Shown here piece after piece: positions 1 through 8,747 of a DNA stretch of 64,000 nt (positions are counted from its first letter, which is position 1; each line of letters starts with the position of its first letter). A model generated the notes under the pieces. The model ran no database searches. It saw only the letters and a program-made list of their open reading frames with translations, and had not been told where the DNA came from. A program made the translations under genes and the position numbers. The stretch comes from Corynebacterium heidelbergense (GTDB lineage Bacteria; Actinomycetota; Actinomycetes; Mycobacteriales; Mycobacteriaceae): the NCBI RefSeq assembly GCF_028609845.1, contig NZ_CP063191.1, forward strand, positions 806,001 through 870,000, in the 5' to 3' direction.

Positions 1-1
1 G

Positions 2-43
2 GAAGCTCCTCATCTGGAGGAGTGGATCGCCCGCGGCCACTAG
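2..43 (+). CDS. Possible 3' end of an upstream gene
   Basis: The first bases read in one frame as a short peptide ending LEEWIARGH followed by TAG. The frame is open to the window edge, so this could be the last 13 codons of a gene to the left. Nothing more can be said about its product. It ends 45 bases before copA, and the copper operator lies between. Confidence 0.3.
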   Translation, partial: EAPHLEEWIARGH

Positions 44-67
44 TCCGCCCCCTTTCGCCGGTGGACT

Positions 68-86
68 TATACCCCCTGGGGGTATA
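68..86. promoter_or_regulatory. CsoR-type copper operator
   Basis: TATACCCCCTGGGGGTATA is a perfect 19-base inverted repeat around a central T. C-tract/G-tract repeats flanked by TA are typical of operators bound by CsoR copper-sensing repressors. It ends two bases before the GTG start of copA, and a csoR gene closes the same operon, so autorepression relieved by Cu(I) is the natural inference. Confidence 0.8.
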
Positions 87-88
87 TC

Positions 89-2335
89 GTGGCGGGTATG
101 GCTACCGTCGATCTCACACTGACCGGCATGACGTGTGCCTCCTGCGCCAATCGCATCGAACGCAAACTCAACAAGTTGGATGGCGTAAGCGCTAGCGTCA
201 ACTACGCCACGGAGAAAGCCCACGTCTCGAGCGAGGACGATCTGGACCCGGCACTCCTGGTTCAAACCGTCACGGGGATGGGTTACGGGGCCCAGGTAGA
301 GGCCACGGAAGAACCGGCCGGGTCCGCCGCCAACGAGTTGGCTTCACTGCGCCGCCGGTTGTGGATCGCGGTTGCGCTTTCCGTCCCAGTCATCGTTGTC
401 GCGATGGTGCCGCCGCTGCAGTTCCCGGGGTGGCAATGGTTCAGCGCCGTGCTCGCGGTGCCGGTGGTGGCGTGGGCTGGTTGGCCGTTCCACCGAGCAA
501 CATGGGTGAACGCCCGGCATGGGGCCGTCACGATGGACACGCTCATCACCGTGGGATCTATCACTGCGCTGTTCTGGTCCCTCATCTCTCTATTCCTTGG
601 GGACGCCGGTCACCTGGGCATGCGTCACAGCTGGAGCCTCATGCCGCACGTCGGCGCGGGTATGGGCGCGAGGGCGGCGATGGGGGATGTCTACTTTGAG
701 GTGGCCGCAGGTGTGGTCACCTTCGTCCTGGCCGGCCGCTACTTCGAGAAGAAGGCCAAGGCCCGGGCCGGGGAGGATATGCGGGCGCTGACGGAACTGG
801 GCGCGAAGCAAGTGACCATTGTCGACGGGGACCGAGAGCGTCGGGTTGATGCCGCCAAGGTGGCGGTGGGCACCCAGTTTGTTACCCGCCCGGGGGAGCG
901 GATCGCCACCGATGGGGTGGTCGAGCAGGGCACGGCCGCGGTGGATACCGCGATGCTGACGGGGGAGGCCGCGCCCGTCCACGTGGAGCCAGGTTCCGAG
1001 GTCGTGGGTGGCACGATCAGCACCAATGGACGGTTGGTCGTGCGGGCTACGAAAGTGGGGCAGCAGACAGCTCTGGCCCAGATTGCCCAGCTCGTAGAGC
1101 AGGCGCAGACCGGGAAAGCACAGGTCCAGCGCCTGGTGGATGCCGTGGCCCGCGTCTTCGTTCCCGTGGTGTTCGTGCTGGCGGCGATGACGCTGCTGGG
1201 TTGGGGCGTGCTGGCGGGCCAGTGGACCAAGGGGTTGACGGCCGCCGTGGCAGTCCTCATCATCGCGTGCCCATGCGCGCTCGGGCTGGCTACCCCGGTG
1301 GCCCTGCTGGTCGGCACCGGCCGCGGGGCGGCGAAGGGGATGCTCATTCGTGGCCCTGAGGTGCTGGAACGGGTTCGAGGTGTGCACACCGTGGTGTTCG
1401 ATAAAACCGGCACGTTGACGACGGGCCAGATGAGCGTCAGCGAGGTCCGCCTCACCGCGGGGGCCCAGTATGCAGAAGGTGAGGCAATCGCCCTGGCCGC
1501 GGCTGCCGAGATGGGCTCGGAACATCCGATCGCCACCGCGATTGTGCGGGCTGCGGGGGAGCGGGGGATCCCCGTACCCCGGGCCCGCGAGTTTGAGGCC
1601 ACCCCCGGCTGGGGTATCTCCGCCCTGGTGGCGGATGGTAAAGCGGAGCACCGGATAGAGGTTTGTCGGCCGAGCGGTGCACGGTCGAATCGCAACCAGA
1701 CGGGGGACCGTGACAACGAGACCGGGGCCGCCCAGACCGACGTGGAGTTGCGAGTAGACGGGGCCACGGTGGCGATCATCGGTGTGGCGGACCGACTCAA
1801 GCCGGGAGCTGCCACGGCCGTCCGCGACCTACGGTCCATGGGGATGGATGTTGTGTTGCTCTCCGGCGATAACCAGGAGGTGGCCAATTACGTCGGTGGG
1901 CTCGTGGGGTTGGACGCCACTAACATCCGCGCCGGTGTGAGCCCCCGGGGAAAGGTGGACACCATTCGCGAGTTGCAGCTAGCGGCGGGGCCACGGGGGA
2001 AGGTCGCGATGGTCGGAGACGGGATTAACGATTCGGCCGCTCTAGCCCAGGCAGACGTGGGGATGGCTATGGGAAGCGGGACGGACGCGGCGCTCCAGGC
2101 GTCCGATATATCCCTGGTGCGACCCGAAGTGGGCGCGGCCGTGGACGCATTGCGGTTAGCCAGGAAAACGTTCGGCACTATTAGGGTGAATCTATTTTGG
2201 GCAATGGCCTACAACGTGATCGCGTTGCCGATCGCGGCTATGGGATTACTGAATCCCATGCTCGCGGGTGCGGCGATGGCGTTGTCCAGTGTTTTCGTTG
2301 TGGGGAATAGTTTGCGCTTAAGGAGGTTTCAATGA
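89..2335 (+). CDS. copA: Copper-exporting P1B-type ATPase
   Basis: Pumps Cu(I) across the cytoplasmic membrane using ATP. One N-terminal heavy-metal domain carries GMTCASC (Cys16, Cys19). The transmembrane CPC metal site is near residue 394 (IIACPCALGLATP), the phosphorylated Asp is in DKTGTLT (about 438) and the hinge motif is GDGIND (about 643). The loop between the first membrane helices is rich in Met and His, as in copper pumps. The nucleotide domain has an Arg/Asn/Gly/Asp-rich insertion near residues 530-550. GTG at 89 has a G-run just upstream; ATG at 98 is a possible alternative start. It overlaps csoR by four bases, and the operator lies directly in front. Copper is the best-supported substrate, from the CPC motif and the CsoR partner. 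Confidence 0.95.
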   Translation: MAGMATVDLTLTGMTCASCANRIERKLNKLDGVSASVNYATEKAHVSSEDDLDPALLVQTVTGMGYGAQVEATEEPAGSAANELASLRRRLWIAVALSVPVIVVAMVPPLQFPGWQWFSAVLAVPVVAWAGWPFHRATWVNARHGAVTMDTLITVGSITALFWSLISLFLGDAGHLGMRHSWSLMPHVGAGMGARAAMGDVYFEVAAGVVTFVLAGRYFEKKAKARAGEDMRALTELGAKQVTIVDGDRERRVDAAKVAVGTQFVTRPGERIATDGVVEQGTAAVDTAMLTGEAAPVHVEPGSEVVGGTISTNGRLVVRATKVGQQTALAQIAQLVEQAQTGKAQVQRLVDAVARVFVPVVFVLAAMTLLGWGVLAGQWTKGLTAAVAVLIIACPCALGLATPVALLVGTGRGAAKGMLIRGPEVLERVRGVHTVVFDKTGTLTTGQMSVSEVRLTAGAQYAEGEAIALAAAAEMGSEHPIATAIVRAAGERGIPVPRAREFEATPGWGISALVADGKAEHRIEVCRPSGARSNRNQTGDRDNETGAAQTDVELRVDGATVAIIGVADRLKPGAATAVRDLRSMGMDVVLLSGDNQEVANYVGGLVGLDATNIRAGVSPRGKVDTIRELQLAAGPRGKVAMVGDGINDSAALAQADVGMAMGSGTDAALQASDISLVRPEVGAAVDALRLARKTFGTIRVNLFWAMAYNVIALPIAAMGLLNPMLAGAAMALSSVFVVGNSLRLRRFQ

Positions 2336-2613
2336 CCAGCGGATATGTCAGCGATAAGGCCCGCTATAGCGCGCGATTGAGGCGCATTGAGGGGCAGGTG
2401 AGAGGGTTGGAGCGAATGGTTGAGCAAGAGGCCTACTGCATCGATATTCTGACTCAGCTTGCCGCCCTGCAATCCGCGTTGAAAGGGGTTGGCCTCGCCT
2501 TACTGGAAGATCATATGAATCACTGTGTGGTGCACGCAGCGCGGGCCGGAGATGAACAAGCGCGCCAGAAAGTGGAGGAGGTGACCGCCGCGGTCGGCAG
2601 GTTGCTGAGGTGA
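2332..2613 (+). CDS. csoR: Copper-sensing transcriptional repressor CsoR
   Basis: A 93-residue all-helical DUF156 family repressor. The Cu(I) ligands of CsoR, Cys36, His61 and Cys65, fall at exactly the positions known for the Mycobacterium tuberculosis protein, separating it from formaldehyde- or persulfide-sensing relatives that lack this triad. The ATG lies inside the copA stop (ATGA), so the two are translationally coupled. It probably binds the inverted repeat at 68-86 and controls its own operon. Confidence 0.93.
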   Translation: MTSGYVSDKARYSARLRRIEGQVRGLERMVEQEAYCIDILTQLAALQSALKGVGLALLEDHMNHCVVHAARAGDEQARQKVEEVTAAVGRLLR

Positions 2614-2666
2614 GCGAACTGGGTCGCCAGCGGGATCTTGTGACCGGATTCACCTTGCTCCCGTAA

Positions 2667-2683
2667 ACGACAATCATTATCGT
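2667..2683. promoter_or_regulatory. Zur/Fur-like operator
   Basis: ACGACAATCATTATCGT is a 17-base palindrome around a central C with one mismatched pair out of eight. The AAT-N-ATT core resembles actinobacterial Zur and Fur boxes and not the DtxR box. It ends ten bases before the ATG of the ABC permease, so it lies over the promoter or leader of the transporter operon. Zinc versus iron control cannot be settled from the sequence. Confidence 0.6.
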
Positions 2684-2693
2684 CAAGCGGGAC

Positions 2694-3833
2694 ATGATCC
2701 CGATTGACCCCTCTACCCACCCGAGCGCGCCCGACGCGAGCGCGTCTTATCCACGCCCGTCGCACCCTCATCCCCGGCGACCCGCCCCCGGCGCGGTGCC
2801 CCCTCGCGTCCGCTGGGCGGCGCTTGCCCTCCTGCCCATCCTGGCCGCCTCCATTCTCGCGGCCACATCGCTGGGGGCCGCGGCCATCCCCCTGGGCGAA
2901 GCGAGCGGGTACATCTGGGCGGCCATCACAGGCGCCCAGCTGCCCCGCGAACAGTTCACGGACTATACCGTCGTCACCTCCATCCGCTTGCCCCGGGCCC
3001 TCCTAGCCGCGCTGGTCGGCGCGGGTCTCGGGGCCCTGGGTGTGGCAGCTCAGGCGATGGTGCGTAACCCGCTGGCGGATCCGTTCATCCTCGGCATCTC
3101 CTCCGGGGCCTCCGTGGGTGCTGCCGCCGTCATCGCCCTCGGCACCCTGGCCAGTTGGGGCGTGTATGGCCTGTCGATTGCGGCGTTCGCGAGCGCGTTA
3201 GGGGCGTCCACAATCGTTTACCTCCTGGCCCGGACGAAAGAGGGACTGGCACCGACCCGCCTCATCCTTGTCGGCGTGGTGCTCTCCTTCGGTTTCCAGG
3301 GGCTGACCAGCGCCATTGTGTTCTTCGAGCCGCGCGGGGAGGCCGCCCGAACGGTCATGTTCTGGCTGCTTGGCAGCCTCGGCGGGGCCTCCTGGTCCCA
3401 TATTCCCGTCGCCGTCGGCGCCGTAGTCATAACCGTGGTGGTCCTGTTCAGCCGCGCCCGGGTGCTCGATGTTCTCTCTACTGGGGACGCCGCCAGCCTG
3501 AGCATGGGCATCAACCCCAAGACAGTGCGAACCCAACTATTCGTCCTCGTCGCGTTGGGCACGGGAGTTCTGGTGGCCGTCAGCGGCACCATCGGGTTCG
3601 TGGGCCTCGTGATCCCCCACATCGTGCGGATGGTGGTGGGCCCAGCTCATCGCGCCATGGTAGTGCTGGCGCCGCTGATCGGGGCAATCCTGCTGGTGTG
3701 GGTGGACGTATTCTCCCGGAGCATCGTTCCGCCGCGGGAATTGCCGATCGGGGTGGTTACTGCCCTGCTGGGGGTGCCCATCTTCGTTCTCATCATCCGG
3801 TCCTCGCGCTATGTCTACGGGGGCAGCCGATGA
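2694..3833 (+). CDS. FecCD-family ABC transporter permease
   Basis: Membrane channel of a metal-chelate or cobalamin-type importer, about 379 residues. A hydrophilic Pro/His-rich N-terminus of about 35 residues precedes roughly ten hydrophobic helices. The segment around VRNPLADPFILGISSGAS and the later GTIGFVGLVIPHIVRM are hallmark FecCD motifs, the second being near the ATPase contact loop. Only one permease gene is present, so the channel is probably a homodimer. AGCGGGA upstream of ATG 2694 can serve as ribosome binding site. The stop overlaps the start of the ATPase gene (ATGA). This is the first gene of the operon behind the Zur/Fur-like box. Confidence 0.9.
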   Translation: MIPIDPSTHPSAPDASASYPRPSHPHPRRPAPGAVPPRVRWAALALLPILAASILAATSLGAAAIPLGEASGYIWAAITGAQLPREQFTDYTVVTSIRLPRALLAALVGAGLGALGVAAQAMVRNPLADPFILGISSGASVGAAAVIALGTLASWGVYGLSIAAFASALGASTIVYLLARTKEGLAPTRLILVGVVLSFGFQGLTSAIVFFEPRGEAARTVMFWLLGSLGGASWSHIPVAVGAVVITVVVLFSRARVLDVLSTGDAASLSMGINPKTVRTQLFVLVALGTGVLVAVSGTIGFVGLVIPHIVRMVVGPAHRAMVVLAPLIGAILLVWVDVFSRSIVPPRELPIGVVTALLGVPIFVLIIRSSRYVYGGSR

Positions 3834-4588
3834 CGCTTCAACCCCTGGGCGTGACGGTGGACGGGGCCCAGGTCGCCGTGGACGGGGCCACCATCGTCAC
3901 GAACGCCAGCTTCGCAGCTCAGCCTGGTGATTTCGTCGCGCTTGTGGGACCTAACGGATGCGGCAAAACAACCCTGCTGTCCACCCTCTACCGAGCCCGG
4001 AAGCTCAGCGGCGGGCAGATACGCGTCGGCGGGCAGGACCTAGCGGACCTGGGCATTCGGGACAGCGCCCGCCTCGTCGCCGCGCTACCGCAAAGCGAAA
4101 CGCACGAGCTCAACTTCCGGGCCGAGGAGGTCGTCAGCTTTGGCCGCCGAGCCCACCCGACGGATCGGGACGACGAGCTCATCACCGAAGCAATGGAGCT
4201 CGCCGGGGTGCGCCACCTGCGAGAAGCGCCGATTCTCAGCGTCTCCGGCGGCGAGCGGCAGCGGATTCTGCTCGCCCGCGCCATTGCCCAACACACTCCG
4301 GTGCTCGTCCTCGACGAGCCGACCAATCACCTGGACCTCAGCCATCAAGCCAAGTTGCTGCGCACCCTTCACACCCTCAAGCGCAGCCGGACGGTCCTCG
4401 CCGCGGTGCACGACGTGAATCTCGCTATGCATGCGGACCTCGTGGTGGTGATGGTCGACGGCACCGTGCGCTGCTCGGGACCGCCATCGGAGGTGCTCAC
4501 GCCCCAACTTGTCCAGGAGGTCTATGGCGTGCAGGCCGCCGCCGTGCGGCACCCGATCACCGGCAGGCAGGTCTTGCTGTTCGGTTGA
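3830..4588 (+). CDS. FecE/BtuD-type ABC transporter ATPase
   Basis: A 252-residue cytoplasmic ATPase that powers the importer with the neighbouring permease. Walker A is GPNGCGKTT (about 40-48), the signature is SVSGGERQR, Walker B is VLVLDEPTNHLD and the switch His follows in VHDVN. Length and motifs fit ATPases of siderophore, haem and cobalamin importers. The start is fixed by the four-base overlap with the permease stop. About 100 bases separate it from the binding-protein gene, the only sizeable gap in the operon. Confidence 0.92.
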   Translation: MTLQPLGVTVDGAQVAVDGATIVTNASFAAQPGDFVALVGPNGCGKTTLLSTLYRARKLSGGQIRVGGQDLADLGIRDSARLVAALPQSETHELNFRAEEVVSFGRRAHPTDRDDELITEAMELAGVRHLREAPILSVSGGERQRILLARAIAQHTPVLVLDEPTNHLDLSHQAKLLRTLHTLKRSRTVLAAVHDVNLAMHADLVVVMVDGTVRCSGPPSEVLTPQLVQEVYGVQAAAVRHPITGRQVLLFG

Positions 4589-4689
4589 GCCTCGCAAGGG
4601 TGGTCCCCCGCCCGCTCTGGCTCGGGCCTTTCGCGCTTGTGCCCCTCATTTCCACACCCCCCAACTTGTCCACCAGGAAAGGAATTACC

Positions 4690-5769
4690 GTGAAGAAATC
4701 CCCCGCCATCCCGCCACGCCACCTCCCGCCTCGCCACTTCCCGTCCAGCCCGGTCCCGCCATCCCGATCCGCCGCACTCCTGGCCACCGCCCTTCTGGCG
4801 GCCGCTGGGCTCACCGCCTGCGGAGCAGACGTGGAAGACACGCCGCAGGACCGCAACATCACCGTCACCAACTGCGGCGTCACGCAGACCTACCCCCGCC
4901 CGCAGCATCCCGTGGCCTATGACGTCTCGGCTATCGAGAAGATGTTCTCCCTGGGCCTGGCCGATCAGATGCGCGGCATCGTTATGCCCAAGACGGTCAA
5001 CAGCGCCATCGGCAAATCCCCCTACCACCAGGACTATCACTCGGTGGAGACCATCAGCGACCAGGTGCTGGGCCAAGAGGCGATCGTCAACGCCAAGGCC
5101 GACTGGGTCTTTGCCGGGTGGCAGGCCGGCTTTAGCCAGGAGCGGGGTGTCACGCCGCAGTCCTTGGACAAGTTGGGCATCCACAGCTACATGCAGGAGG
5201 AGACCTGCTACAACTACGGCGCCGGGGGCACCAAGGAAGCTAATCCCGCCGCCCCCGATCAGCCCATCGAGGCGATGTACCAGGACCTGCACAACCTGGG
5301 CGAGATCTTCGGCGTCCAGGATCGCGCGGAGAAGCTGGTCCGCGATCTGCGCGACCGGGAGCGCAGCCTCCACGACAAAGTGCAGGCCATCCCCGCCGCC
5401 GAGCGGCAGAAGGTCTTTGTCTACGACTCCGGGACGGATGAGCCGTACACCGCGGGCCGGCGAGCCGCGCTAAATTCGGTCATCGACTTGGCGGGCGGCC
5501 GCAGCGTGACCGGGGACGTGGATGCGCGCTTCACCACAGTGGGGTGGGAATCCATTGTGACGGCCGAGCCGGATGCCGTGGTGGTCATCGACTACAACAA
5601 GCAGCCAGTAGCGGACAAGATCAACTATCTGCGAACCCAATCACCAATCAAGGACACCCCGGCGGTGAAGAACAACCGGATTTACGTCATCGACTACGGG
5701 GAGGCGGTGAGCAACCCCCGCAACATCGAAGCGGCGGAGAAGCTTGCCGGATTCCTCGCCGGAAAGTAG
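4690..5769 (+). CDS. Periplasmic-binding-type lipoprotein of metal-chelate ABC importer
   Basis: A substrate-binding lipoprotein (359 residues) that would capture the ligand outside the membrane. GTG 4690 follows AGGAAAGG at a suitable distance. A Pro/His-rich n-region leads into a hydrophobic stretch ending in the lipobox LTAC, giving lipidated Cys44. Later sequence fits the Fe3+-siderophore/cobalamin binding family (PF01497): an N-terminal lobe with HPVAYDVSAIEKMFSLGL, a long connecting helix and a C-terminal lobe ending VSNPRNIEAAEKLAGFL. An open frame continues upstream through the ATPase gene but has no family features there. The true ligand is unknown; the operon suggests a self-made chelator. 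Confidence 0.9.
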   Translation: MKKSPAIPPRHLPPRHFPSSPVPPSRSAALLATALLAAAGLTACGADVEDTPQDRNITVTNCGVTQTYPRPQHPVAYDVSAIEKMFSLGLADQMRGIVMPKTVNSAIGKSPYHQDYHSVETISDQVLGQEAIVNAKADWVFAGWQAGFSQERGVTPQSLDKLGIHSYMQEETCYNYGAGGTKEANPAAPDQPIEAMYQDLHNLGEIFGVQDRAEKLVRDLRDRERSLHDKVQAIPAAERQKVFVYDSGTDEPYTAGRRAALNSVIDLAGGRSVTGDVDARFTTVGWESIVTAEPDAVVVIDYNKQPVADKINYLRTQSPIKDTPAVKNNRIYVIDYGEAVSNPRNIEAAEKLAGFLAGK

Positions 5770-5776
5770 GGGTTTC

Positions 5777-6652
5777 GTGCACAACAGCGCTGAAAATCCC
5801 CAGGGCGAAGCGAACCCGATGGCACGCACCGTCGCTGACCTGGTCGCCGCCGCGATCGCCACCGAAAGCACCGCCGATACCCCCACCGCTGTCCGGAGCG
5901 TGTTCTACATCGAACACGGCACGCGACTGGGCACACGGGTCGGCACGGGTGGGGAGGATGTGGTCTACCGCAACCGCTATGTCCTGGCCCGCATCGGCAC
6001 CAGCTTCGGGGCCTGCGCCTGCGAGGCCGGTGCGGTGGGCCCGGAGGTCGCGGACTTCTCGGGAATGCCGGCCGCCGACATTCTCACCCAGGCACCTGCG
6101 GAGGTGCGGATGGCGGTTTTGGACGCCTGGCTCGCCGAGCACGCGCCCCACCGCTCGCATCCGCTGGCCACCTCCGTGGAACTACCGACGGGCACCCCGC
6201 TGCAGCGAGCCCTGGCCCGCGACGCTGCCATCGTGGACCTGGTCGCCCCCCAGGTGGGGGACACCATCGCCGTGGTGGGGGTGGTAACTCCCCTCGTCGA
6301 AGGATTGCTCCGCCGCGGGGCACATCCCCGGCTGTGCGATCGCAACGCGGAGACCTGCGTGGGGTTGCCCGTCGAGCAGGATCTCGATGCTGTCCTGACC
6401 GGTGCCGACCGTGTCCTGGCTACCGGTATGACCGTTAGCGATGGCAGCTTCGATGTGATCCGCCAGCACTGCCTGTCCACCAACGCCCCGCTGTACATCT
6501 ACGCCCAATCCGGTACCGCCATCGTCCGTGATTTCCTCGGCGCGGGCGTGCGGGGAATGACCGCAGAGCACTTCCCCTTTTCCCAGTTCAGCGCGGACGC
6601 GACCCCCATGTACGTCTACCGCACCGGGCAGGAGGGTACGCGGGAGCTATGA
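5777..6652 (+). CDS. DUF364 (putative heavy-metal chelation domain) protein
   Basis: A cytoplasmic protein of about 291 residues resembling the DUF4213/DUF364 family, whose C-terminal half is named a putative heavy-metal chelation domain. The C-terminal part shows a Rossmann-like run (VGDTIAVVGVVTPLVEGLL) and the pattern VLATGMTVSDGSFDVI near the expected ligand pocket. GTG 5777 is preferred because AGTAGGGG lies just upstream; ATG 5819 and an overlapping ATG at 5744 are possible. Seven bases separate it from the binding-protein stop, and it overlaps the MFS gene by ATGA. Related proteins often sit beside metal ABC importers; the reaction is unproven. It could modify, bind or release the chelated metal. 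Confidence 0.75.
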   Translation: MHNSAENPQGEANPMARTVADLVAAAIATESTADTPTAVRSVFYIEHGTRLGTRVGTGGEDVVYRNRYVLARIGTSFGACACEAGAVGPEVADFSGMPAADILTQAPAEVRMAVLDAWLAEHAPHRSHPLATSVELPTGTPLQRALARDAAIVDLVAPQVGDTIAVVGVVTPLVEGLLRRGAHPRLCDRNAETCVGLPVEQDLDAVLTGADRVLATGMTVSDGSFDVIRQHCLSTNAPLYIYAQSGTAIVRDFLGAGVRGMTAEHFPFSQFSADATPMYVYRTGQEGTREL

Positions 6653-7821
6653 CGGATCGACACATCGCCACCCGAGTTTGGCCACTGCTCCTCGTCGCCG
6701 CGCTGGGTTTGGCGCCCTTCACCGTGTTCAGCAACTCCCTAGTGGACATCGCCGCCGATGCCGGGTCCACCGACTCTGCGGTGGGAAGCCTGCGGGGCCT
6801 TGGCGGCGTGGCCGCCATCCTCGTAGGCGTATTGTGCGCCCCGCTTATTGACGCGTTATCGCGGCCCCGGCTCATCGCCTGTGCCGCCGCCGTACTGGGC
6901 GTGGGCTGCGCTATCAGCACCGAGGGGTCCACCTGGGCCTGGGTGGCCTTCTGCGTACTCATCGGAGCAGGAACGGCGATCCTCAACCCCGCAGTGTCGG
7001 CCCAGGCCAGCGACACCTTTACTGACAAGGCGGATGCGGGGCGGGCGGCGACCCTGGTCAGTTCCACCATGACGCTTACTGCCATGCTGGCCGCGCCGCT
7101 GCTCGCGGGTCCCGCTCTGTGGTGGGGGTGGCGTGGAAACATGGTTGCCCTCGGGCTCGCCTTCGCCGCGGGGGCAGTGGTGTTCGCCCGTGGGGGTGGT
7201 TCGGGTCGCGCCGGGGTGGGGGTGGCGTCCCCAAGAACAAAACGCTATCCCGGACTGGCCGCCGCGGCCCCGCTGCTTGCGGTCTCCACGCTGCGCACTG
7301 CGGCGTTCATGGGTCAGTTGGCCTTTGTCGCCTCCCTGTACCACGAGCGATTCGGGCTGGGCCCGGAGGTTTTCGCCTGGGTGTGGAGCCTGTCCGGACT
7401 GTCCTTCTTCCTGGGCAACTTTGGGGGTGGGAAGGTGATTAAGGGGGTCCGGGCGCCGCAACGGATCGCGGGGCTGCTCACCGTGGCGGCGATGGCGAGC
7501 GCCCTGGCGATTGTGGGGTTGTGCTACGCCCCGACGCTGCCGCTGGCCCTCATCGCTACTTCCGCAGTGGCCGTGACCCACGCCGTGATCGCCGCGTGTG
7601 TGACCACGCTGCTGGTGCGCCAATCGGAGGCCGCCCAGGGCAGAGGCGCCATCCTGTCGCTCAACGGGGTGGGGCAGAGCGTCGGCGTGTTCCTGGGGGC
7701 CTCCGTGGCGGGGGCCGGGTTGGCGCTCGGGGGCTGGGGTGGAGTGGCCGCGGCGCTGGGCGGGGTGTCCATCCTCGCGGCGCTGGGCGGGGTGTGGGCA
7801 TGGTGGGAGGCGGGCCAATGA
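6649..7821 (+). CDS. MFS transporter, probable small-molecule exporter
   Basis: A 390-residue major facilitator with about twelve hydrophobic helices and no large soluble domain. The central loop between the two six-helix halves carries a Gly/Ser/Arg-rich stretch at about residues 182-200. It is translationally coupled on both sides: ATG 6649 sits in the DUF364 stop and its own stop overlaps the kinase start. In metallophore operons such a protein usually exports the product, the role proposed here; import of a precursor cannot be excluded. Confidence 0.85.
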   Translation: MTDRHIATRVWPLLLVAALGLAPFTVFSNSLVDIAADAGSTDSAVGSLRGLGGVAAILVGVLCAPLIDALSRPRLIACAAAVLGVGCAISTEGSTWAWVAFCVLIGAGTAILNPAVSAQASDTFTDKADAGRAATLVSSTMTLTAMLAAPLLAGPALWWGWRGNMVALGLAFAAGAVVFARGGGSGRAGVGVASPRTKRYPGLAAAAPLLAVSTLRTAAFMGQLAFVASLYHERFGLGPEVFAWVWSLSGLSFFLGNFGGGKVIKGVRAPQRIAGLLTVAAMASALAIVGLCYAPTLPLALIATSAVAVTHAVIAACVTTLLVRQSEAAQGRGAILSLNGVGQSVGVFLGASVAGAGLALGGWGGVAAALGGVSILAALGGVWAWWEAGQ

Positions 7822-8747
7822 TGGGGCAGGGACATTGTTGGGGCCACCACGGAGAGATCCTCCAGGGGAGCTTCACGGGGATCGGACAGGGCCTGGTGAG
7901 CCTGCCCATTGCCTCCCGGGGCAGTTGGGCTCGCTTCACAGTGGATCGGCATTCCCCCGCATCCGTCGAGCCCCCGGCCACCGACTGCTACGAGGGCCAG
8001 AGCCGCGGGCTGAGCCGGATTCGATGCAGCTCCTGGCGCTCGAAAACCGCCGCGGCTGCGCACCTGGCGCTAGAGCACATCGCCGCATATCGGCCGGAGG
8101 TCGCCACATGGACCGGGAGCCTGGAGGTGGGCAGCTCCCTGCCGCCTGGTTGGGGGATGGGCTCGTCTACCTCCGACATCGTTGCCGCCATCCGAGCAAT
8201 CGCGAACGCGGCAGGCATCACCTTGCCCCCGGAGGCCATCGGCCGCATCGCCGTGCGGGCGGAAGGGGCCAGCGACCCCCACGGGGAGGCGCTTCCCGTG
8301 CTCTACGCCCAGCGGCGCGGCCACGTTGTGCGGCGCTGGGACCGGCCCCTGCCGCCGCTGGTGCTGGTGGGGTGCCGGTGCGGGCAGCCGGTGGACACTG
8401 TGGGAACCCCGCCGCTTGAGGCCGATACCGAGTACGACGAGCTTCACACCCGGTTGGATGTGGCGATCCTGCGCAGCGATGCGAGGGCCATCGGGGAGGT
8501 TGCCACCCGCAGTGCGGAGTTGAACCAGGCCCGGGTGCCCAAGCAGCGGTTCGGGGAGCTAGTCGAGATCTGCGCTGATTGCGGTGGGGTGGGGGTGCAG
8601 GTCGCCCACAGCGGCGCGGTCGGCGGCATTCTTGTGGACGCCACCGCGCCGGGCGCTGCTGCGCAGTGGGCGCGATGCCGCGCAGCCCTGAACCATGCTG
8701 GGTTCCCGAAGACGGTGGACGAGCTGGTGGGGAGCATGGCGCAATGA
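7818..8747 (+). CDS. PduX-like GHMP kinase (candidate L-serine/L-threonine kinase)
   Basis: A 309-residue GHMP-superfamily kinase. The N-terminal GHHGEILQG (about 9-17) matches the GELIQG motif of PduX-type L-threonine kinases, and GMGSSTSDI (about 113-121) matches their ATP-binding loop better than the generic GLGSSA form. By family it would phosphorylate the side-chain hydroxyl of threonine or serine. There is no cobalamin synthesis gene nearby to use phosphothreonine, whereas the next gene encodes a cysteine-synthase-fold enzyme that could take an O-phospho amino acid as substrate. ATG 7818 overlaps the MFS stop (ATGA), and the stop overlaps the next start. Confidence 0.8.
   Translation: MMGQGHCWGHHGEILQGSFTGIGQGLVSLPIASRGSWARFTVDRHSPASVEPPATDCYEGQSRGLSRIRCSSWRSKTAAAAHLALEHIAAYRPEVATWTGSLEVGSSLPPGWGMGSSTSDIVAAIRAIANAAGITLPPEAIGRIAVRAEGASDPHGEALPVLYAQRRGHVVRRWDRPLPPLVLVGCRCGQPVDTVGTPPLEADTEYDELHTRLDVAILRSDARAIGEVATRSAELNQARVPKQRFGELVEICADCGGVGVQVAHSGAVGGILVDATAPGAAAQWARCRAALNHAGFPKTVDELVGSMAQ

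Noticed and set aside
3958-4689. Upstream extension of the binding-lipoprotein frame through the ATPase gene
   Set aside because: The extension is Arg/Pro-rich shadow sequence; the lipoprotein signal and ribosome site place the start at 4690.
7818-8747. Cobalamin synthesis role for the PduX-like kinase
   Set aside because: No cobalamin synthesis gene is adjacent; the cobT-like gene is 47 kb away and lacks its catalytic Glu.
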